Below are positions 16,507 through 26,916 of a stretch of DNA of 64,000 nucleotides, in pieces. How positions within the stretch are numbered: the stretch's first letter is position 1; every line of letters starts with the position of its first letter. The notes beneath the pieces were generated by a model. It did no database searches, was not told the origin of the DNA, and was given only the letters and a program-made list of their open reading frames with translations. The translations under genes were made by a program, and so were the position numbers. The stretch is from Gammaproteobacteria bacterium. Lineage in GTDB: Bacteria; Pseudomonadota; Gammaproteobacteria; Pseudomonadales; Pseudohongiellaceae. The stretch spans positions 1-64,000 of the forward strand of contig JAURWS010000030.1 of the NCBI GenBank assembly GCA_030654835.1, given 5' to 3'.

Positions 16507-17736
16507 ATGAATCCAACATCACTGGAAAAGAGCAAGATCAAGTTTCTTCTTCTCGAAGGACTTCATCAAAGTGCTGTCGACACGCTGCATAATGCCGGCT
16601 ACACCAACATCGAATATCTGAAAACTTCCCTCTCGGAAGAGAAGCTCATCGAAAAAATTCGCGATGTGCACTTCATTGGCATACGTTCTCGAACTCAGCT
16701 GACCAGTGCAGTATTTGCAGCGGCCGAAAAGCTGCAGGCAGTAGGTTGTTTCTGCATCGGCACCAATCAGGTGGATCTTGATGCGGCATTGGTGCACGGC
16801 ATCCCGGTGTTCAATGCGCCATTCTCCAATACCCGCAGTGTCGCTGAGCTGGTGATCGGTCAAACCATATTGCTTCTGCGCGGAATTCCCGAGAAGAATG
16901 CGCAGGCGCATCGTGGCGTGTGGCAGAAGATTGCAACCGGCTCGTTTGAAGCACGAAGCAAGAAACTCGGCCTGGTTGGCTACGGCAATATCGGTTCGCA
17001 ATTAAGCGTGCTCGCAGAATCCATGGGCATGAAGGTTTATCTTTACGACATCGTCACCAAATTGCCACTGGGCAACGCCGTGCAGGTGCCGACGCTGAAA
17101 GAACTCATGCAGATCTGCGACGTCGTCAGTCTGCACGTTCCGGAAACACCACAGACTGCCAACATGATCAGCGCAGAACAGATCAACTGGATGAAGAAGG
17201 GCAGCATTTTGATCAACGCCTCGCGCGGCTCCGTGGTCGACATCGACGCGCTCGCGGCAGCACTGCATAACGGCCATCTCTCTGGCGCTGCCATCGATGT
17301 ATTCCCCGTCGAACCACGCTCCAACGAAGACGAATTCATATCGCCTCTGCGTCAATTCGACAACTGCATCCTGACCCCTCACGTGGGCGGCAGCACAATG
17401 GAAGCGCAGGAAAACATCGGCCTGGAAGTCAGCGAAAAGCTGGTGAAATACAGCGACAACGGCTCGTCTTTCACCGCAGTCAATTTCCCAGAAGTGGCAC
17501 TGCCTGCCCACCCGGGCAAGCACCGCCTGCTGCATATCCATAAGAATATTCCCGGCGTGCTTTCAGAAATCAACAGTATTTTCTCGGCAACAGGCGTCAA
17601 CATTCGTTCACAGTATCTGCAGACCAATGAAGAGATTGGTTACGTCGTCACTGACATCGATGTGGAATACAGCGCGCTCGCGTTGAAGAGGCTCAACGAA
17701 GTGAAGGGCACCATTCGTTGCAGAGTACTGTTCTAG
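16507..17736 (+). CDS. serA: D-3-phosphoglycerate dehydrogenase
   Basis: First step of serine synthesis. It has 409 residues, as in E. coli. The Rossmann motif is GYGNIGSQL, catalytic residues lie in NASRGSVVD and the His of TPHVGGSTMEAQ, and a C-terminal ACT domain (about 335-409, GVLSEINSIFSATGVNI) gives serine feedback control. It is divergent from the D-2-hydroxyglutarate dehydrogenase across 93 bp. Its last four bases overlap the convergent hydrolase gene. Confidence 0.95.
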   Translation: MNPTSLEKSKIKFLLLEGLHQSAVDTLHNAGYTNIEYLKTSLSEEKLIEKIRDVHFIGIRSRTQLTSAVFAAAEKLQAVGCFCIGTNQVDLDAALVHGIPVFNAPFSNTRSVAELVIGQTILLLRGIPEKNAQAHRGVWQKIATGSFEARSKKLGLVGYGNIGSQLSVLAESMGMKVYLYDIVTKLPLGNAVQVPTLKELMQICDVVSLHVPETPQTANMISAEQINWMKKGSILINASRGSVVDIDALAAALHNGHLSGAAIDVFPVEPRSNEDEFISPLRQFDNCILTPHVGGSTMEAQENIGLEVSEKLVKYSDNGSSFTAVNFPEVALPAHPGKHRLLHIHKNIPGVLSEINSIFSATGVNIRSQYLQTNEEIGYVVTDIDVEYSALALKRLNEVKGTIRCRVLF

Positions 17737-18713
17737 TCATCGAGAATTGCGTCCAGAATCGCGCACAATCGCTCACGAATCCCCTGACTCTCATTGACCA
17801 GATGATGTCGCGCGTCCGCAATCATGTAGGTGCTGGCATGTGGAAATTTTCTCTCGATTGCGCGCAGGTTGTAGCGCCAGTCCACGGTTGTATCCAAGGT
17901 GCCCTGCACGACTGACACGGGGATATCGCAGGAATTGTACTGCTCGAACTCTATCAGCCATCTCTTCAACGCGCTCACCCAATGGGCCGACAAGCGCTGA
18001 CTCTGCAGCGGATCGCTTTCACGTACAAAACGCAGAAACTCCTCGTTGCTGCTGTTGACCACGAAATTTCTTTTGATCGTTCTCACGAACGGCGTCAACA
18101 CGGCATGCAGCGCACTGCCGCGCCACCACTGATAGGGGCGCACCAGAGGCGCAAGCAACACAATGCGTTCGAAGCAGCTGGGATGCTCACAGTTCGCAAG
18201 CATGTAATCCATGATGATGGCCGAACCTGTGCTCTGCCCGATAGCGAGCCACGGTTTACTGATACCCGCCTGCCGCGCCATGCGCAAACACTCGCTGAAA
18301 ACTTCGCGGTACTGAGCGAATGATTCGATACTGGCGCTGTCCCCCGAGGACAGCCCGTGCCCAGGCAGATCGAAGATGACGACGGCAAGATTTCTCTGCA
18401 GGCAATATTTGATCAAATGGCAATACATTCCAGCGTGATCATAGTAGCCGTGCACGATGAAAGTTGTGCCACGCACCTGCTCTGGAGGAGGCGAAAAATA
18501 ATGACAGGCAATGCGAAATCCTGCGCTGGAAAAGCAGCCGAACAGATGAATGTTGGCGGGGTGTTGACGCGGAAAAATATTCTCGGCGTTCAGTCCATAG
18601 TAATTCAAATAGGGACTGGCAATCGCGGGCACAGCGTCCCGCGACTGTAAGTCAAACTCGGGCAGACTCTCCCGCAATGCATTGATGTCGGAATTTCTGA
18701 ACATGTTGCCCAC
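17733..18713 (-). CDS. Alpha/beta hydrolase (serine aminopeptidase S33 / monoacylglycerol-lipase-like)
   Basis: A 326-residue hydrolase. The nucleophile elbow is IGQSTGS, the oxyanion strand is FIVHGYYDHAGMY, a typical FDLPGHGLSSG follows, and the catalytic acid and His are probably in VQGTLDTTVDW and DARHHLV. No signal peptide is seen. The fold is clear but the substrate is not; lysophospholipase/monoacylglycerol lipase is the closest style. It lies 19 bp downstream of fba on the same strand and may be read through from the tkt operon. Confidence 0.75.
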   Translation of the reverse strand: MGNMFRNSDINALRESLPEFDLQSRDAVPAIASPYLNYYGLNAENIFPRQHPANIHLFGCFSSAGFRIACHYFSPPPEQVRGTTFIVHGYYDHAGMYCHLIKYCLQRNLAVVIFDLPGHGLSSGDSASIESFAQYREVFSECLRMARQAGISKPWLAIGQSTGSAIIMDYMLANCEHPSCFERIVLLAPLVRPYQWWRGSALHAVLTPFVRTIKRNFVVNSSNEEFLRFVRESDPLQSQRLSAHWVSALKRWLIEFEQYNSCDIPVSVVQGTLDTTVDWRYNLRAIERKFPHASTYMIADARHHLVNESQGIRERLCAILDAILDD

Positions 18714-18731
18714 CCTGCAGGTAAGCGGGTT

Positions 18732-19781
18732 TCAACCCTTGCGAGCGTAGCGATCTGCCATCTCTTCAAGACTGTAGACCCGACCAATGCTCGGAATCTG
18801 ACCAGCGGCACCAAACGACACCAGACGCTGCACAACAACGGACTTCATGGCCTTGATAGTGGGAGCCAGGAATTTGCGCGGGTCGAACTCGGAAGGATTC
18901 TCCGCCAGGAACTTGCGCACCACGGCAGTAGAGGCCAGACGCAGATCGGTATCGATATTCACTTTGCGCACACCGTGACGGATGCCTTCCTGAATCTCTT
19001 CAACGGGTACGCCATAGGTCTCGGGAATCTGGCCGCCGTACTGATTGATCATCGCCAGCCAATCCTGTGGCACCGATGAAGAACCGTGCATCACCAGATG
19101 GGTGTTGGGAATGCGGCGGTGAATCTCTTTGATGCGTTCAATCGCCAGAATGTCCCCTGTGGGCGGACGGCTGAATTTGTAGGCGCCGTGGCTGGTGCCT
19201 ACGGCAATCGCTAGCGCATCCACACCGGTGTCTGCCACAAACTGCGCAGCTTCTTCCGGGTCTGTCAGCATCTGATGCATGGACAGGACGCCCTCCGCGC
19301 CAATGCCATCTTCTTCACCGGCCATACCAGTTTCCAGAGAACCCAGACAGCCGATCTCACCCTCCACAGAAACGCCGCACGCGTGTGCCATTTCCACCGT
19401 CAAGCGCGTCACACGCACGTTGTAATCATAGTCTTTGGGCGTCTTGCCGTCTTCACCGAGAGAACCGTCCATCATCACAGAGGAGAAGCCCGATTGAATG
19501 GAGCGCTGGCACACGGAAGGAGACACGCCGTGGTCCTGATGCATCACAATCGGAATATGGGGAAATTCTTCGATGGCCGCCTGAATGAGATGCTTCAGGA
19601 AGTTGGAACCCGCGTATTTTCGTGCACCTGCGGACGCCTGCAGAATCACCGGGCTGTTGACCTCGTTGGCGCCTTCCATGATCGCCCGCACCTGTTCCAA
19701 GTTATTGACGTTGAAGGCAGGAACTCCGTAGCTGTTCTCAGCCGCATGGTCCAGCAGCTGACGTAAACTGATTAGTGCCAT
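18732..19781 (-). CDS. fba: Fructose-bisphosphate aldolase, class II
   Basis: Zn-dependent aldolase of 349 residues in the long 'Calvin-cycle' subtype common in Pseudomonas. The catalytic Asp lies in MHQDHG, other metal-site residues in VEGEIG and MHGSSSV, and phosphate contacts in NIDTDLR. It is the last sugar-phosphate gene in tkt-epd-pgk-fba; the gap to pgk is 62 bp. Confidence 0.95.
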   Translation of the reverse strand: MALISLRQLLDHAAENSYGVPAFNVNNLEQVRAIMEGANEVNSPVILQASAGARKYAGSNFLKHLIQAAIEEFPHIPIVMHQDHGVSPSVCQRSIQSGFSSVMMDGSLGEDGKTPKDYDYNVRVTRLTVEMAHACGVSVEGEIGCLGSLETGMAGEEDGIGAEGVLSMHQMLTDPEEAAQFVADTGVDALAIAVGTSHGAYKFSRPPTGDILAIERIKEIHRRIPNTHLVMHGSSSVPQDWLAMINQYGGQIPETYGVPVEEIQEGIRHGVRKVNIDTDLRLASTAVVRKFLAENPSEFDPRKFLAPTIKAMKSVVVQRLVSFGAAGQIPSIGRVYSLEEMADRYARKG

Positions 19782-19843
19782 TTGTAACCTCGCATTCCAT
19801 TCATGTTGATTGTGATTTCTGCTGTTCTCGTCACTGCTCTGCG

Positions 19844-21022
19844 TCAGCGTCCCATCTCATCCAGTATCTGCACCGCTGGCAGCGTCTCACCCTGTACAAA
19901 TTCCAGGAATGCTCCACCGCCGGTGGAGATATACGAGATGTCCGCTGTCACTTCAAACTTGTCGATTGCTTCGATGGTCTCACCACCACCGGCAATGGAG
20001 AAACCCTGGTTGGCCGCGACTGCTGCAGCAATCGCTTGAGTTCCCTTTGCAAAACTATCGAATTCGAATACGCCTACCGGACCATTCCAGATGATGGTCT
20101 TCATCTTGGCGATGATGTCCGCAAAAGCCTTGGCTGTCTGCGGGCCAATGTCCAGAATCATGTCATCGTCGGCGATCTCGCTCACGTGCTTGATGGTGGC
20201 CTCGGCGGTGGCCGAAAATTCCTTCGCCACGACGACGTCAATCGGCAGGGGAATCTGCGTCTTCTGCATGAGCGCCTTGGCAGTGTCCACCAGATCGCGT
20301 TCGACCAGCGACTTGCCGACGCTGTAACCCGCCGCCAGCAAGAAGGTATTGGCGATGCCGCCACCCACAATCAGCTGGTCCACGATGGTGGCCAGACTCT
20401 CCAGCACCTTCAGTTTACTCGACACTTTGGCACCACCGACGATGGCCAGCATGGGGCGCTCCGGCTTCTTGAGCGCGAGCTCCAGCGCATCCAGCTCCCT
20501 GGCGAGCAGTGGCCCTGCACACGCCACTGGTGCGAAACGTGCAACGCCATGCGTGCTCGCCTGCGCACGGTGTGCGGTGCCGAAAGCATCCATCACAAAC
20601 ACATCGCACAACGACGCATAGAAACGGGAGAGCGCTTCATCGTTCGCTTCTTCGCCAGCGTTGATGCGGACGTTTTCCAGCAGCACGACTTCGCCAGCCG
20701 CCGGAACGGCCTCGGCAGGGTTCTGGAAATAATTCTGCGACAATACCACCTTCACATTCAGCAGCTCGGCAAGTCGTTTCGCGACCGGCGCCAGAGAGGA
20801 AGACAGTTGCTCGGTGATTGGCTTGCCTTCCTCGGGGCGGCCGAGGTGTGACATGACGATGACCTTCGCACCGGCCTGCAGCGCCAGCTGAATAGTGGGG
20901 ATTGCAGCACAGATGCGGGTGTCGTTGCCGATCACGCCATTCTTGACGGGGACATTGAGATCTTCGCGAATCAGCACCCGTTTATCACGCAGGGCCAGAT
21001 CCTGCATTCTCAGTATCGTCAT
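19844..21022 (-). CDS. pgk: Phosphoglycerate kinase
   Basis: 392 residues, full length. Substrate-binding REDLNVP and the HLGRPEEG loop lie in the N-terminal half; nucleotide-binding [11 protein letters not shown] and GGGETI lie in the C-terminal half. It is 15 bp downstream of epd, so it is in the same operon. Confidence 0.96.
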   Translation of the reverse strand: MTILRMQDLALRDKRVLIREDLNVPVKNGVIGNDTRICAAIPTIQLALQAGAKVIVMSHLGRPEEGKPITEQLSSSLAPVAKRLAELLNVKVVLSQNYFQNPAEAVPAAGEVVLLENVRINAGEEANDEALSRFYASLCDVFVMDAFGTAHRAQASTHGVARFAPVACAGPLLARELDALELALKKPERPMLAIVGGAKVSSKLKVLESLATIVDQLIVGGGIANTFLLAAGYSVGKSLVERDLVDTAKALMQKTQIPLPIDVVVAKEFSATAEATIKHVSEIADDDMILDIGPQTAKAFADIIAKMKTIIWNGPVGVFEFDSFAKGTQAIAAAVAANQGFSIAGGGETIEAIDKFEVTADISYISTGGGAFLEFVQGETLPAVQILDEMGR

Positions 21023-21037
21023 AGTGTCAGTCTCTCC

Positions 21038-22054
21038 TTATTCCATTTTCCGGATTGTTTCCGCCACATCGAGCATGCGATTGGCAAATGCCCATTCGTT
21101 GTCAAACCACGCCAGCACCTTTACCAGACGCGTGCCACTGACCCGTGTCTGACTCAGATCGACAATCGCCGACCTGGGGTCATGATTGAAATCACAGGAG
21201 GCCAGCGGTTCATCGGTGCAGTCGAGCACCAGTGGTAAAGAATCTCTCGCGCCCTGTCGGATTGCGGCATTGACCATGTCTGTCGTGACATCGGCGCGCA
21301 AGGTCACTGTGAGATCGATGGCCGACACATTGATCGTCGGCACGCGCATCGCCTGCGCCGCGAAGCGCCCTTCCAGATGCGGCAGGATACGCCCGATGCC
21401 CTTGTCGATTTCAGTGTTCACCGGAATGATCGACTGCACCGCACTGCGTGTCTTGCGCAGATCGAAGTGATGGTAGGCGTCGATCACCGGCTGATCGTTC
21501 ATTGCGGAATGGATCGTCGTAATCACGCCATGATCGATGCCGAAATTATCGTCCAGACACTTGATCACGGGCACTACGCAATTGGTGGTGCAGGAAGCAT
21601 TGGAGATGATGCGGTCCGACAGCTTCAGTGCGCCTTCGTTCACGCCGTAGACCACAGTGGCATCGACATCACTATGCGCTGGCTGCGAGAACAGCACTCG
21701 TCTGGCACCACTCTGCAGATGCAGCGCTGCAGTCGCCCGATCGGAAAACGCTCCAGTGCACTCCATGACCAGATCGATGCCGAGCGCCTCCCATGGCAGC
21801 TTCGTTATGTCTTGCTCCGAAAACACGTTGATATCATCTTCGTTGATGCGCAGCACACCCTCGCGGCTGCCTACCGTGCCCGGGAAGCGACCGTGAGTGC
21901 TGTCATATTTGGTCAAATAGACCAGCGAGTTGGTGTCCGTGAGGTCGTTGATCGCGACGATCTGCAGATCCGGATATTTTCCCGACTCGTACAGGGCTCG
22001 CAACACGCAACGACCTATGCGCCCATAACCATTAATTGCAATGCGATAAGACAT
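21038..22054 (-). CDS. epd: Erythrose-4-phosphate dehydrogenase (GAPDH family)
   Basis: A GAPDH-fold enzyme of 338 residues. The catalytic Cys lies in SNASCTTNC and the partner His in [15 protein letters not shown], a form typical of Epd rather than GapA; length and operon place (tkt-epd-pgk-fba) agree. Epd oxidises erythrose-4-P for pyridoxal-phosphate synthesis. Because it is fused into a glycolytic/gluconeogenic operon it may also work as GAPDH; sequence alone does not settle this. The start overlaps the end of tkt by 23 bp. Confidence 0.85.
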   Translation of the reverse strand: MSYRIAINGYGRIGRCVLRALYESGKYPDLQIVAINDLTDTNSLVYLTKYDSTHGRFPGTVGSREGVLRINEDDINVFSEQDITKLPWEALGIDLVMECTGAFSDRATAALHLQSGARRVLFSQPAHSDVDATVVYGVNEGALKLSDRIISNASCTTNCVVPVIKCLDDNFGIDHGVITTIHSAMNDQPVIDAYHHFDLRKTRSAVQSIIPVNTEIDKGIGRILPHLEGRFAAQAMRVPTINVSAIDLTVTLRADVTTDMVNAAIRQGARDSLPLVLDCTDEPLASCDFNHDPRSAIVDLSQTRVSGTRLVKVLAWFDNEWAFANRMLDVAETIRKME

Positions 22055-24044
22055 AGGTTGCCGTATTCACCACATTTTCCACGGTGAAACCGAATTCCTT
22101 CATCAGGACCGGGCCCGGAGCTGACTCACCGAAAGTCGTCATGCCGATGACCTTGCCATCCAGACCGACGTACTTGTACCAGTAATCGGCAGCCGCAGCT
22201 TCGACGGCAACCCGGGCACGCACCGCGCGTGGCAGCACCTGCTCACGATAGCGGGCTTCCTGCGCTTCGAACACGTCGGTACTGGGCATGGAGACCAGGC
22301 GAGCGCGCACGCCGCTTTCCTGCAGTCGCACCACGGCGTCGACGCAGATCCCCACCTCGGAACCCGTGGCGATAATGATGACCTCAGGCACACCGTTGCA
22401 ATCCTTCAGCACATAGCCGCCACGCGCAATCGCGGCGACCTGCTCGGCACTGCGCTGCTGGTGAGGGAGATTCTGACGCGAGAACACCAGAGAGCTCGGG
22501 CCACCGCTGCGCTCAATCGCGGCCTTCCACGACACAGCGGTTTCGACTGCGTCGCAGGGGCGCCACACCGACATGTTCGGCGTCACGCGCAGGTTGGCGA
22601 TCTGCTCGACCGGCTGGTGGGTCGGACCATCTTCACCCTGCCCGATAGAGTCGTGGGTGTAGACGAATACGCAGTGCTGTTTCATCAGCGCGGCCATACG
22701 CACGGCATTGCGGGCGTATTCCATGAATATCAGAAAGGTGCCACCGAAGGGAATGAACCCGCCATGCAGCGCGATCCCGTTCATGATGGCGCTCATGCCG
22801 AACTCACGAACCCCGTAGTTGATGTAGTTACCGTCGGCACTCTCGGTGATGGGCGTAGTGCCGGACCAGACCGTCAGGTTGGAGCCCGCCAGGTCGGCAG
22901 AACCGCCGATCATCTCCGGCAGATGCTGGCCGAAGGCGGCCAGGCAGTTCTGCGAGGCCTTGCGGCTGGCGATGACCTCGCCCTTCTCCTGGCAGATGCG
23001 CACGTATTCGGCAGCGATAGCCGCGAAATGACCAGGTAGCTGCCCTTTGAGACGGCGCACCAGCTCCATGGCCAGCTCGGGATGTTCTTCTTCGTAGCGG
23101 ACCAGTTTCTCTTTCCAGGCAGACTCGGCATTGAAGCCTTTGTCGCGCGCATCCCAGACCTTGCGGATATCGTCGGGCACTTCGAAGGGAGCATGGCTCC
23201 AACCCAGCGCAATGCGGGCCGCCGCGATTTCAGCGTCGCCCAGCGGCGCGCCATGCACATTGTGAGAACCTTGTTTGTTCGGAGATCCAAAGCCGATGAT
23301 GGTCTTGCACTTGATCAGCGTGGGGCGAGCCGTGTCTGCCTTGGCGGACTTGATGGCTGCTGCGATCTGGGCAGCATCGTGGCCGTCCACCGCCAGCACC
23401 TGCCAGCCATAGGCTTCGAAACGCTTGGTGGTGTCGTCGGTAAACCAGCCTTCTACCTCGCCATCGATGGAAATGCCATTGTCATCATAGAAAGCGATGA
23501 GCTTGCCCAGATCAAGCGTGCCAGCCAGTGAGCAGACCTCGTGGGACACGCCTTCCATCAGGCAACCGTCGCCGACAAATACATAGGTGGAATGATCGAT
23601 GACATCGTGACCGGGGCGGTTGAACTGCGCGGCCAGCGTCTTCTCGGCAATCGCCATCCCGACGGCGTTGGCAAGCCCCTGGCCGAGTGGACCGGTAGTG
23701 GTTTCGACACCCGGGGTATAACCGTATTCGGGGTGGCCCGGGGTCTTGGAGTGCAACTGGCGGAAGTTGCGGATTTCGTCCATGGAGAGGTCGTAACCGC
23801 TCAGATGGAGCAGTGAATACACCAGCATGGAGCCATGGCCATTGGACATCACAAAGCGGTCGCGATTGACCCAGCCCGGGTGCACCGGGTTGTGACTCAG
23901 GAAGTCATTCCAGAGCACTTCGGCGATGTCTGCCATGCCCATCGGCGCGCCGGGATGTCCGGAGTTGGCTTTCTGGACGGCGTCCATAGTGAGGGCGCGG
24001 ATGGCATTGGCACAGTCTCTGCGCGAGGGAACACGGCTGGACAT
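22032..24044 (-). CDS. tkt: Transketolase
   Basis: Thiamine-diphosphate enzyme of the pentose phosphate pathway, 670 residues from the ATG at 24044; AGGAG lies about 10 bases upstream and the longer frame has no family match. Landmarks are the N-terminal [14 protein letters not shown], the ThDP/Mg motif [12 protein letters not shown]...DDNGISID, and the pyrimidine domain with [19 protein letters not shown]. It is the first gene of the operon. Upstream lie the hairpin elements at 24168-24610. Confidence 0.96.
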   Translation of the reverse strand: MSSRVPSRRDCANAIRALTMDAVQKANSGHPGAPMGMADIAEVLWNDFLSHNPVHPGWVNRDRFVMSNGHGSMLVYSLLHLSGYDLSMDEIRNFRQLHSKTPGHPEYGYTPGVETTTGPLGQGLANAVGMAIAEKTLAAQFNRPGHDVIDHSTYVFVGDGCLMEGVSHEVCSLAGTLDLGKLIAFYDDNGISIDGEVEGWFTDDTTKRFEAYGWQVLAVDGHDAAQIAAAIKSAKADTARPTLIKCKTIIGFGSPNKQGSHNVHGAPLGDAEIAAARIALGWSHAPFEVPDDIRKVWDARDKGFNAESAWKEKLVRYEEEHPELAMELVRRLKGQLPGHFAAIAAEYVRICQEKGEVIASRKASQNCLAAFGQHLPEMIGGSADLAGSNLTVWSGTTPITESADGNYINYGVREFGMSAIMNGIALHGGFIPFGGTFLIFMEYARNAVRMAALMKQHCVFVYTHDSIGQGEDGPTHQPVEQIANLRVTPNMSVWRPCDAVETAVSWKAAIERSGGPSSLVFSRQNLPHQQRSAEQVAAIARGGYVLKDCNGVPEVIIIATGSEVGICVDAVVRLQESGVRARLVSMPSTDVFEAQEARYREQVLPRAVRARVAVEAAAADYWYKYVGLDGKVIGMTTFGESAPGPVLMKEFGFTVENVVNTATYVLSHCN

Positions 24045-24167
24045 ACGGTACTGGCTCCTGTTTCTGGCTGGCTGAATTGCAAGGCCGCCCATTTTCCCGC
24101 ACCTCAGATGAATATGCTACCCGACCAATCTTTTATTTTGTCCAGATCCGTGGCGTGAGCTTCGATC

Positions 24168-24308
24168 GGTGGCGGGAGGCAGGGTCCGGGGGCGCGGCTG
24201 ACCTGCGCCGCTCTGCGGTGCCCTCTCTTCACAAAAAGCCCAGGGTCTTTTTGCTGCGTTCGGCGCCGGTCTTTTATGCCGCGCCCCCGGACCCTGCCTC
24301 CCGCCACC
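24168..24308 (-). repeat. 141-bp hairpin element, copy A (shared core, private arms)
   Basis: Arms of 31 bp at 24168-24198 and 24278-24308 are perfect inverted repeats. They enclose a 79-base interior whose inner 64 bases match, in reverse orientation, the interior of the element at 24470-24610 (60 of 64 identical). The arm sequences of the two elements are unrelated. Inside the arms a further stem is visible: GACC/GGTC and then GCGCC/GGCGC, with an apical hairpin around AAAAAGACCCTGGGCTTTTT. No protein is likely; short frames across it follow from its base composition. Confidence 0.85.
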
Positions 24309-24469
24309 TTGTGGAACGCCAGACGGATGGATTCGCAGATTCTGAAAAGGCACCTGCTTCGCTGGGAAGAAGGGGGGGGGCATCTGACCTGCCACTTTGG
24401 AGTTGGCAGATGGCTTGAGTTCAAACTGCCATAGTTGTCCTTGGAAAGGTGTGTTGTATCTGCAGCGCG
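24309..24469. other. Spacer between the two hairpin elements
   Basis: 161 bp without a credible gene. It contains a run of nine G at 24372-24380 and a small inverted repeat at 24381-24412 (CATCTG...CAGATG, with TGCCA/TGGCA inside). The rest of the 24045-24713 intergenic region holds the tkt ribosome-binding site on the left and the operator and promoter of the ArsR-type gene on the right. Confidence 0.5.
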
Positions 24470-24610
24470 CCAGGGAGTATGGCCTGTGCCCACCTGCGAC
24501 AATGAGGGTTTGCGCCGAGCGCAGCAAAAAGACCCTGGGCTTTTTGCGCAGAGAGGGCACCGCGGAGCGGCGCAGAACCGTCGCAGGCGGGCACAGGCCA
24601 TACTCCCGGG
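24470..24610 (+). repeat. 141-bp hairpin element, copy B (shared core, private arms)
   Basis: Exactly the same architecture and length as copy A (31 + 79 + 31), in opposite orientation. Arms at 24470-24500 and 24580-24610 pair at 29 of 31 positions but do not resemble the arms of copy A. Next to the core the stem is GGTT/AACC where copy A has GACC/GGTC, so base pairing is kept while sequence changes. The GCGCC/GGCGC stem and the AAAAAGACCCTGGGCTTTTT hairpin are identical in both. Confidence 0.85.
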
Positions 24611-24631
24611 ATCCACAAAAAGAACTCCAAC

Positions 24632-24659
24632 ATCTATATCAAATAATTTTGATATAGAT
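24632..24659. promoter_or_regulatory. Operator: perfect 12-bp inverted repeat
   Basis: ATCTATATCAAA-TAAT-TTTGATATAGAT, a perfect palindrome with a 4-base spacer. Its right half overlaps the -35 box of the promoter at 24649-24677. Its size and place fit a homodimeric winged-helix repressor, most simply the ArsR-type product of the gene just downstream. Confidence 0.8.
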
Positions 24660-24677
24660 AAAAAGCCCTGTTATAGT
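24649..24677 (+). promoter_or_regulatory. Sigma-70 promoter of the ArsR-methyltransferase/metK block
   Basis: -35 TTGATA (24649-24654), 17-base spacer, -10 TATAGT (24672-24677). The start codon at 24714 gives a leader of about 30 bases. Because the -35 lies inside the palindrome, repressor binding would block RNA polymerase. Confidence 0.7.
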
Positions 24678-24713
24678 CGCCGCCACTTTCACATAATCTC
24701 GGAATAGCTGAGT

Positions 24714-25712
24714 TTGACGGTCACGGCAATCAAGAGGGATGACAACGCTGCGCTGGATGATGCAGAGGCGCTCACGCACCTGTGTAAAGCGCTCGCGGAT
24801 ACCCTGCGCCTCGAAATCCTGCGCCTGCTGCGGACCAGCTCGTTCGGCGTGCTGGAGATCTGCCGCATCCTCGACATTCGTCAATCCGCCCTCAGCCACC
24901 ACCTGAAGATTCTCGCCAATGCCGGGCTCGCGACCACGCGCCGCGAGGGCAACACCATCTTCTATCGCCGCCCTCTGCTGCACAGCGACGACCCGCTGCA
25001 CGCGCTGAAAAAGAGCGCATTCGAGGCTATCGACAGAATTCCGCTGGGGCAGGAGCAGATCGCCCGTCTGGATCTCGTGCAACAGGAACGCTCCGAACAG
25101 TCGCTGCAATTCTTCACCCGCAACGCCGACAAGTTCCGCGAAAAGCAGGGTCTCGTCGCCGAACACGCCCAGTACATGAGCAGTCTGCTCGACCTGCTGC
25201 GGGATCTTGAACTCAGCGACCAGCTGACGATCATGGAGGTGGGGCCGGGCACTGGCGAGCTGCTCGTGCGCCTGGCGCAACAGTTCAAGGAAGTCATCGC
25301 CCTCGACAATGCGCTGGAGATGCTGAACCTGGCCAGAGCCACGGTGGCTGCCGAACAACTGCACAATGTCACGTTCATTCACGGCGACACGCATACCGCG
25401 CTGGCCCGCAATGCCCGCTGCGACCTGATTCTCTATGACATGGTGTTGCATCACCTGCCAGCGCCCCAGGAAGCCTTTGTGCATGCAGCATCGCTGCTGC
25501 AAGAGGGCGGGCTGCTGTTGATTGTCGAGCTTTGCCACCACGACCAGGACTGGGCCAGAGAGTCCTGCGGCGACTTGTGGCTGGGTTTCGACCACGACGA
25601 GATGAATGACTGGGCCGCACAGGCAAGCCTGCAGCCCGGACAGAGTGTTTATCTGGGATTGCGTAACGGCTTCCAGATCCAGATGTGCGTCTTTCACAAA
25701 CCAATCAATTAA
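24714..25712 (+). CDS. ArsR-family regulator fused to a SAM-dependent methyltransferase
   Basis: 332 residues. An N-terminal ArsR-type winged helix (about 17-95: [17 protein letters not shown], then [24 protein letters not shown]) is followed by a class I methyltransferase domain (about 185-325) with [12 protein letters not shown] as the SAM loop. A TTG at 24714 is the only fitting start. The gene heads metK, ahcY and metF, and a perfect palindrome overlaps its promoter. ArsR-family SahR and SamR are known regulators of the SAM cycle, so sensing of SAM or S-adenosylhomocysteine through the fused domain is a reasonable inference. Whether the domain still methylates anything is unknown. It has no cysteine metal site in the helix region. 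Confidence 0.8.
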   Translation: MTVTAIKRDDNAALDDAEALTHLCKALADTLRLEILRLLRTSSFGVLEICRILDIRQSALSHHLKILANAGLATTRREGNTIFYRRPLLHSDDPLHALKKSAFEAIDRIPLGQEQIARLDLVQQERSEQSLQFFTRNADKFREKQGLVAEHAQYMSSLLDLLRDLELSDQLTIMEVGPGTGELLVRLAQQFKEVIALDNALEMLNLARATVAAEQLHNVTFIHGDTHTALARNARCDLILYDMVLHHLPAPQEAFVHAASLLQEGGLLLIVELCHHDQDWARESCGDLWLGFDHDEMNDWAAQASLQPGQSVYLGLRNGFQIQMCVFHKPIN

Positions 25713-25755
25713 CAAAACCGAAAATCAACCAACTGATCTGAGAAAGGAAACAATT

Positions 25756-26916
25756 ATGGCCTCATCACTTTTCACCTCTGAATCCGTCTCTGAAGGACAT
25801 CCGGACAAGATCGCGGACCAGATCTCCGACGCCGTGCTGGATGCCATCCTGACCCAGGACCCGAAGGCACGCGTGGCCTGCGAAACCCTGATCAAGACCG
25901 GCATGGTCGTAGTCGCCGGGGAAGTGACCACCTCTGCCTACGCGGATATCGAAGCGATTGCCCGCAAGGTGGTCTGCGACATCGGTTATGACCATTCCGA
26001 CAAGGGTTTCGACGGCAACTCCTGCGCCGTGCTCAACGCCATCGGCAAGCAGTCCCCGGATATTTCTCAAGGCGTCGATGACACCCCTGATCACGAGCAG
26101 GGCGCAGGCGACCAGGGCCTGATGTTTGGCTATGCCAGCAACGAGACCAGTGTGCTGATGCCGGCCCCGATCACTTATTCTCACCGCCTCGTACAGCGTC
26201 AGGCCGAAGTGCGCAAGAACGGCTCGCTGCCCTGGCTGCGCCCGGACGCCAAGAGCCAGATCACCTTCCGCTACGAGAACGGCAAGCCTGTTGCAGTGGA
26301 CGCTGTGGTGCTGTCGACTCAGCACAGCCCGGACATCGAGCTGAAGCCGCTGCAGGAAGCCGTGATGGAAGAGATCATCAAGCACGTGCTGCCCGCCGAG
26401 TGGCTGGACAAGAACACCAAGTATTTCATCAACCCGACCGGGCGTTTCGTCATCGGCGGCCCCTTCGGTGACTGCGGTCTGACCGGCCGCAAGATCATCG
26501 TGGACAGCTACGGCGGCATGGCGCGTCACGGCGGCGGCGCATTCTCCGGCAAGGACCCATCCAAGGTGGATCGTTCTGCAGCGTATGTGGCGCGTTATGT
26601 GGCGAAGAACATCGTGGCTGCCGGTATCGCCGACCGCTGCGAGCTTCAGATTTCCTACGCCATCGGCGTGGCGGAACCAACGTCCATCAGCGTGGAAACG
26701 TTCGGCACCGGCAAGATCTCCGAAGAGCGCATTGTGCAACTGGTTCGCGAGTTCTTCGAACTGCGTCCGAAGGGCCTGATCCGCATGTTGGATCTGATTC
26801 GTCCGATTTATCTGGCGACAGCGGCTTACGGTCACTTCGGCCGCGAAGAACCGAACTTCACCTGGGAGAAGACTGACAAGGCCGACGCACTGCGCGACGC
26901 TGCAGGCCTGAGATAA
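25756..26916 (+). CDS. metK: S-adenosylmethionine synthetase
   Basis: Makes SAM from methionine and ATP. It has 386 residues from the ATG at 25756, preceded by AAAGGAAA; the upstream open frame overlaps the regulator gene and is not used. Signatures are [23 protein letters not shown] and the glycine loop [16 protein letters not shown]. It lies 43 bp after the ArsR-methyltransferase gene with no terminator, so it is probably co-transcribed under the same operator. Confidence 0.97.
   Translation: MASSLFTSESVSEGHPDKIADQISDAVLDAILTQDPKARVACETLIKTGMVVVAGEVTTSAYADIEAIARKVVCDIGYDHSDKGFDGNSCAVLNAIGKQSPDISQGVDDTPDHEQGAGDQGLMFGYASNETSVLMPAPITYSHRLVQRQAEVRKNGSLPWLRPDAKSQITFRYENGKPVAVDAVVLSTQHSPDIELKPLQEAVMEEIIKHVLPAEWLDKNTKYFINPTGRFVIGGPFGDCGLTGRKIIVDSYGGMARHGGGAFSGKDPSKVDRSAAYVARYVAKNIVAAGIADRCELQISYAIGVAEPTSISVETFGTGKISEERIVQLVREFFELRPKGLIRMLDLIRPIYLATAAYGHFGREEPNFTWEKTDKADALRDAAGLR

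Noticed and set aside
24104-24616. Overlapping frames of 147 and 170 codons across the hairpin elements
   Set aside because: They cross both inverted-repeat arms and cores in several frames at once; their repeated peptides (KDPGLF-like) come from the repeated core DNA and not from a protein.
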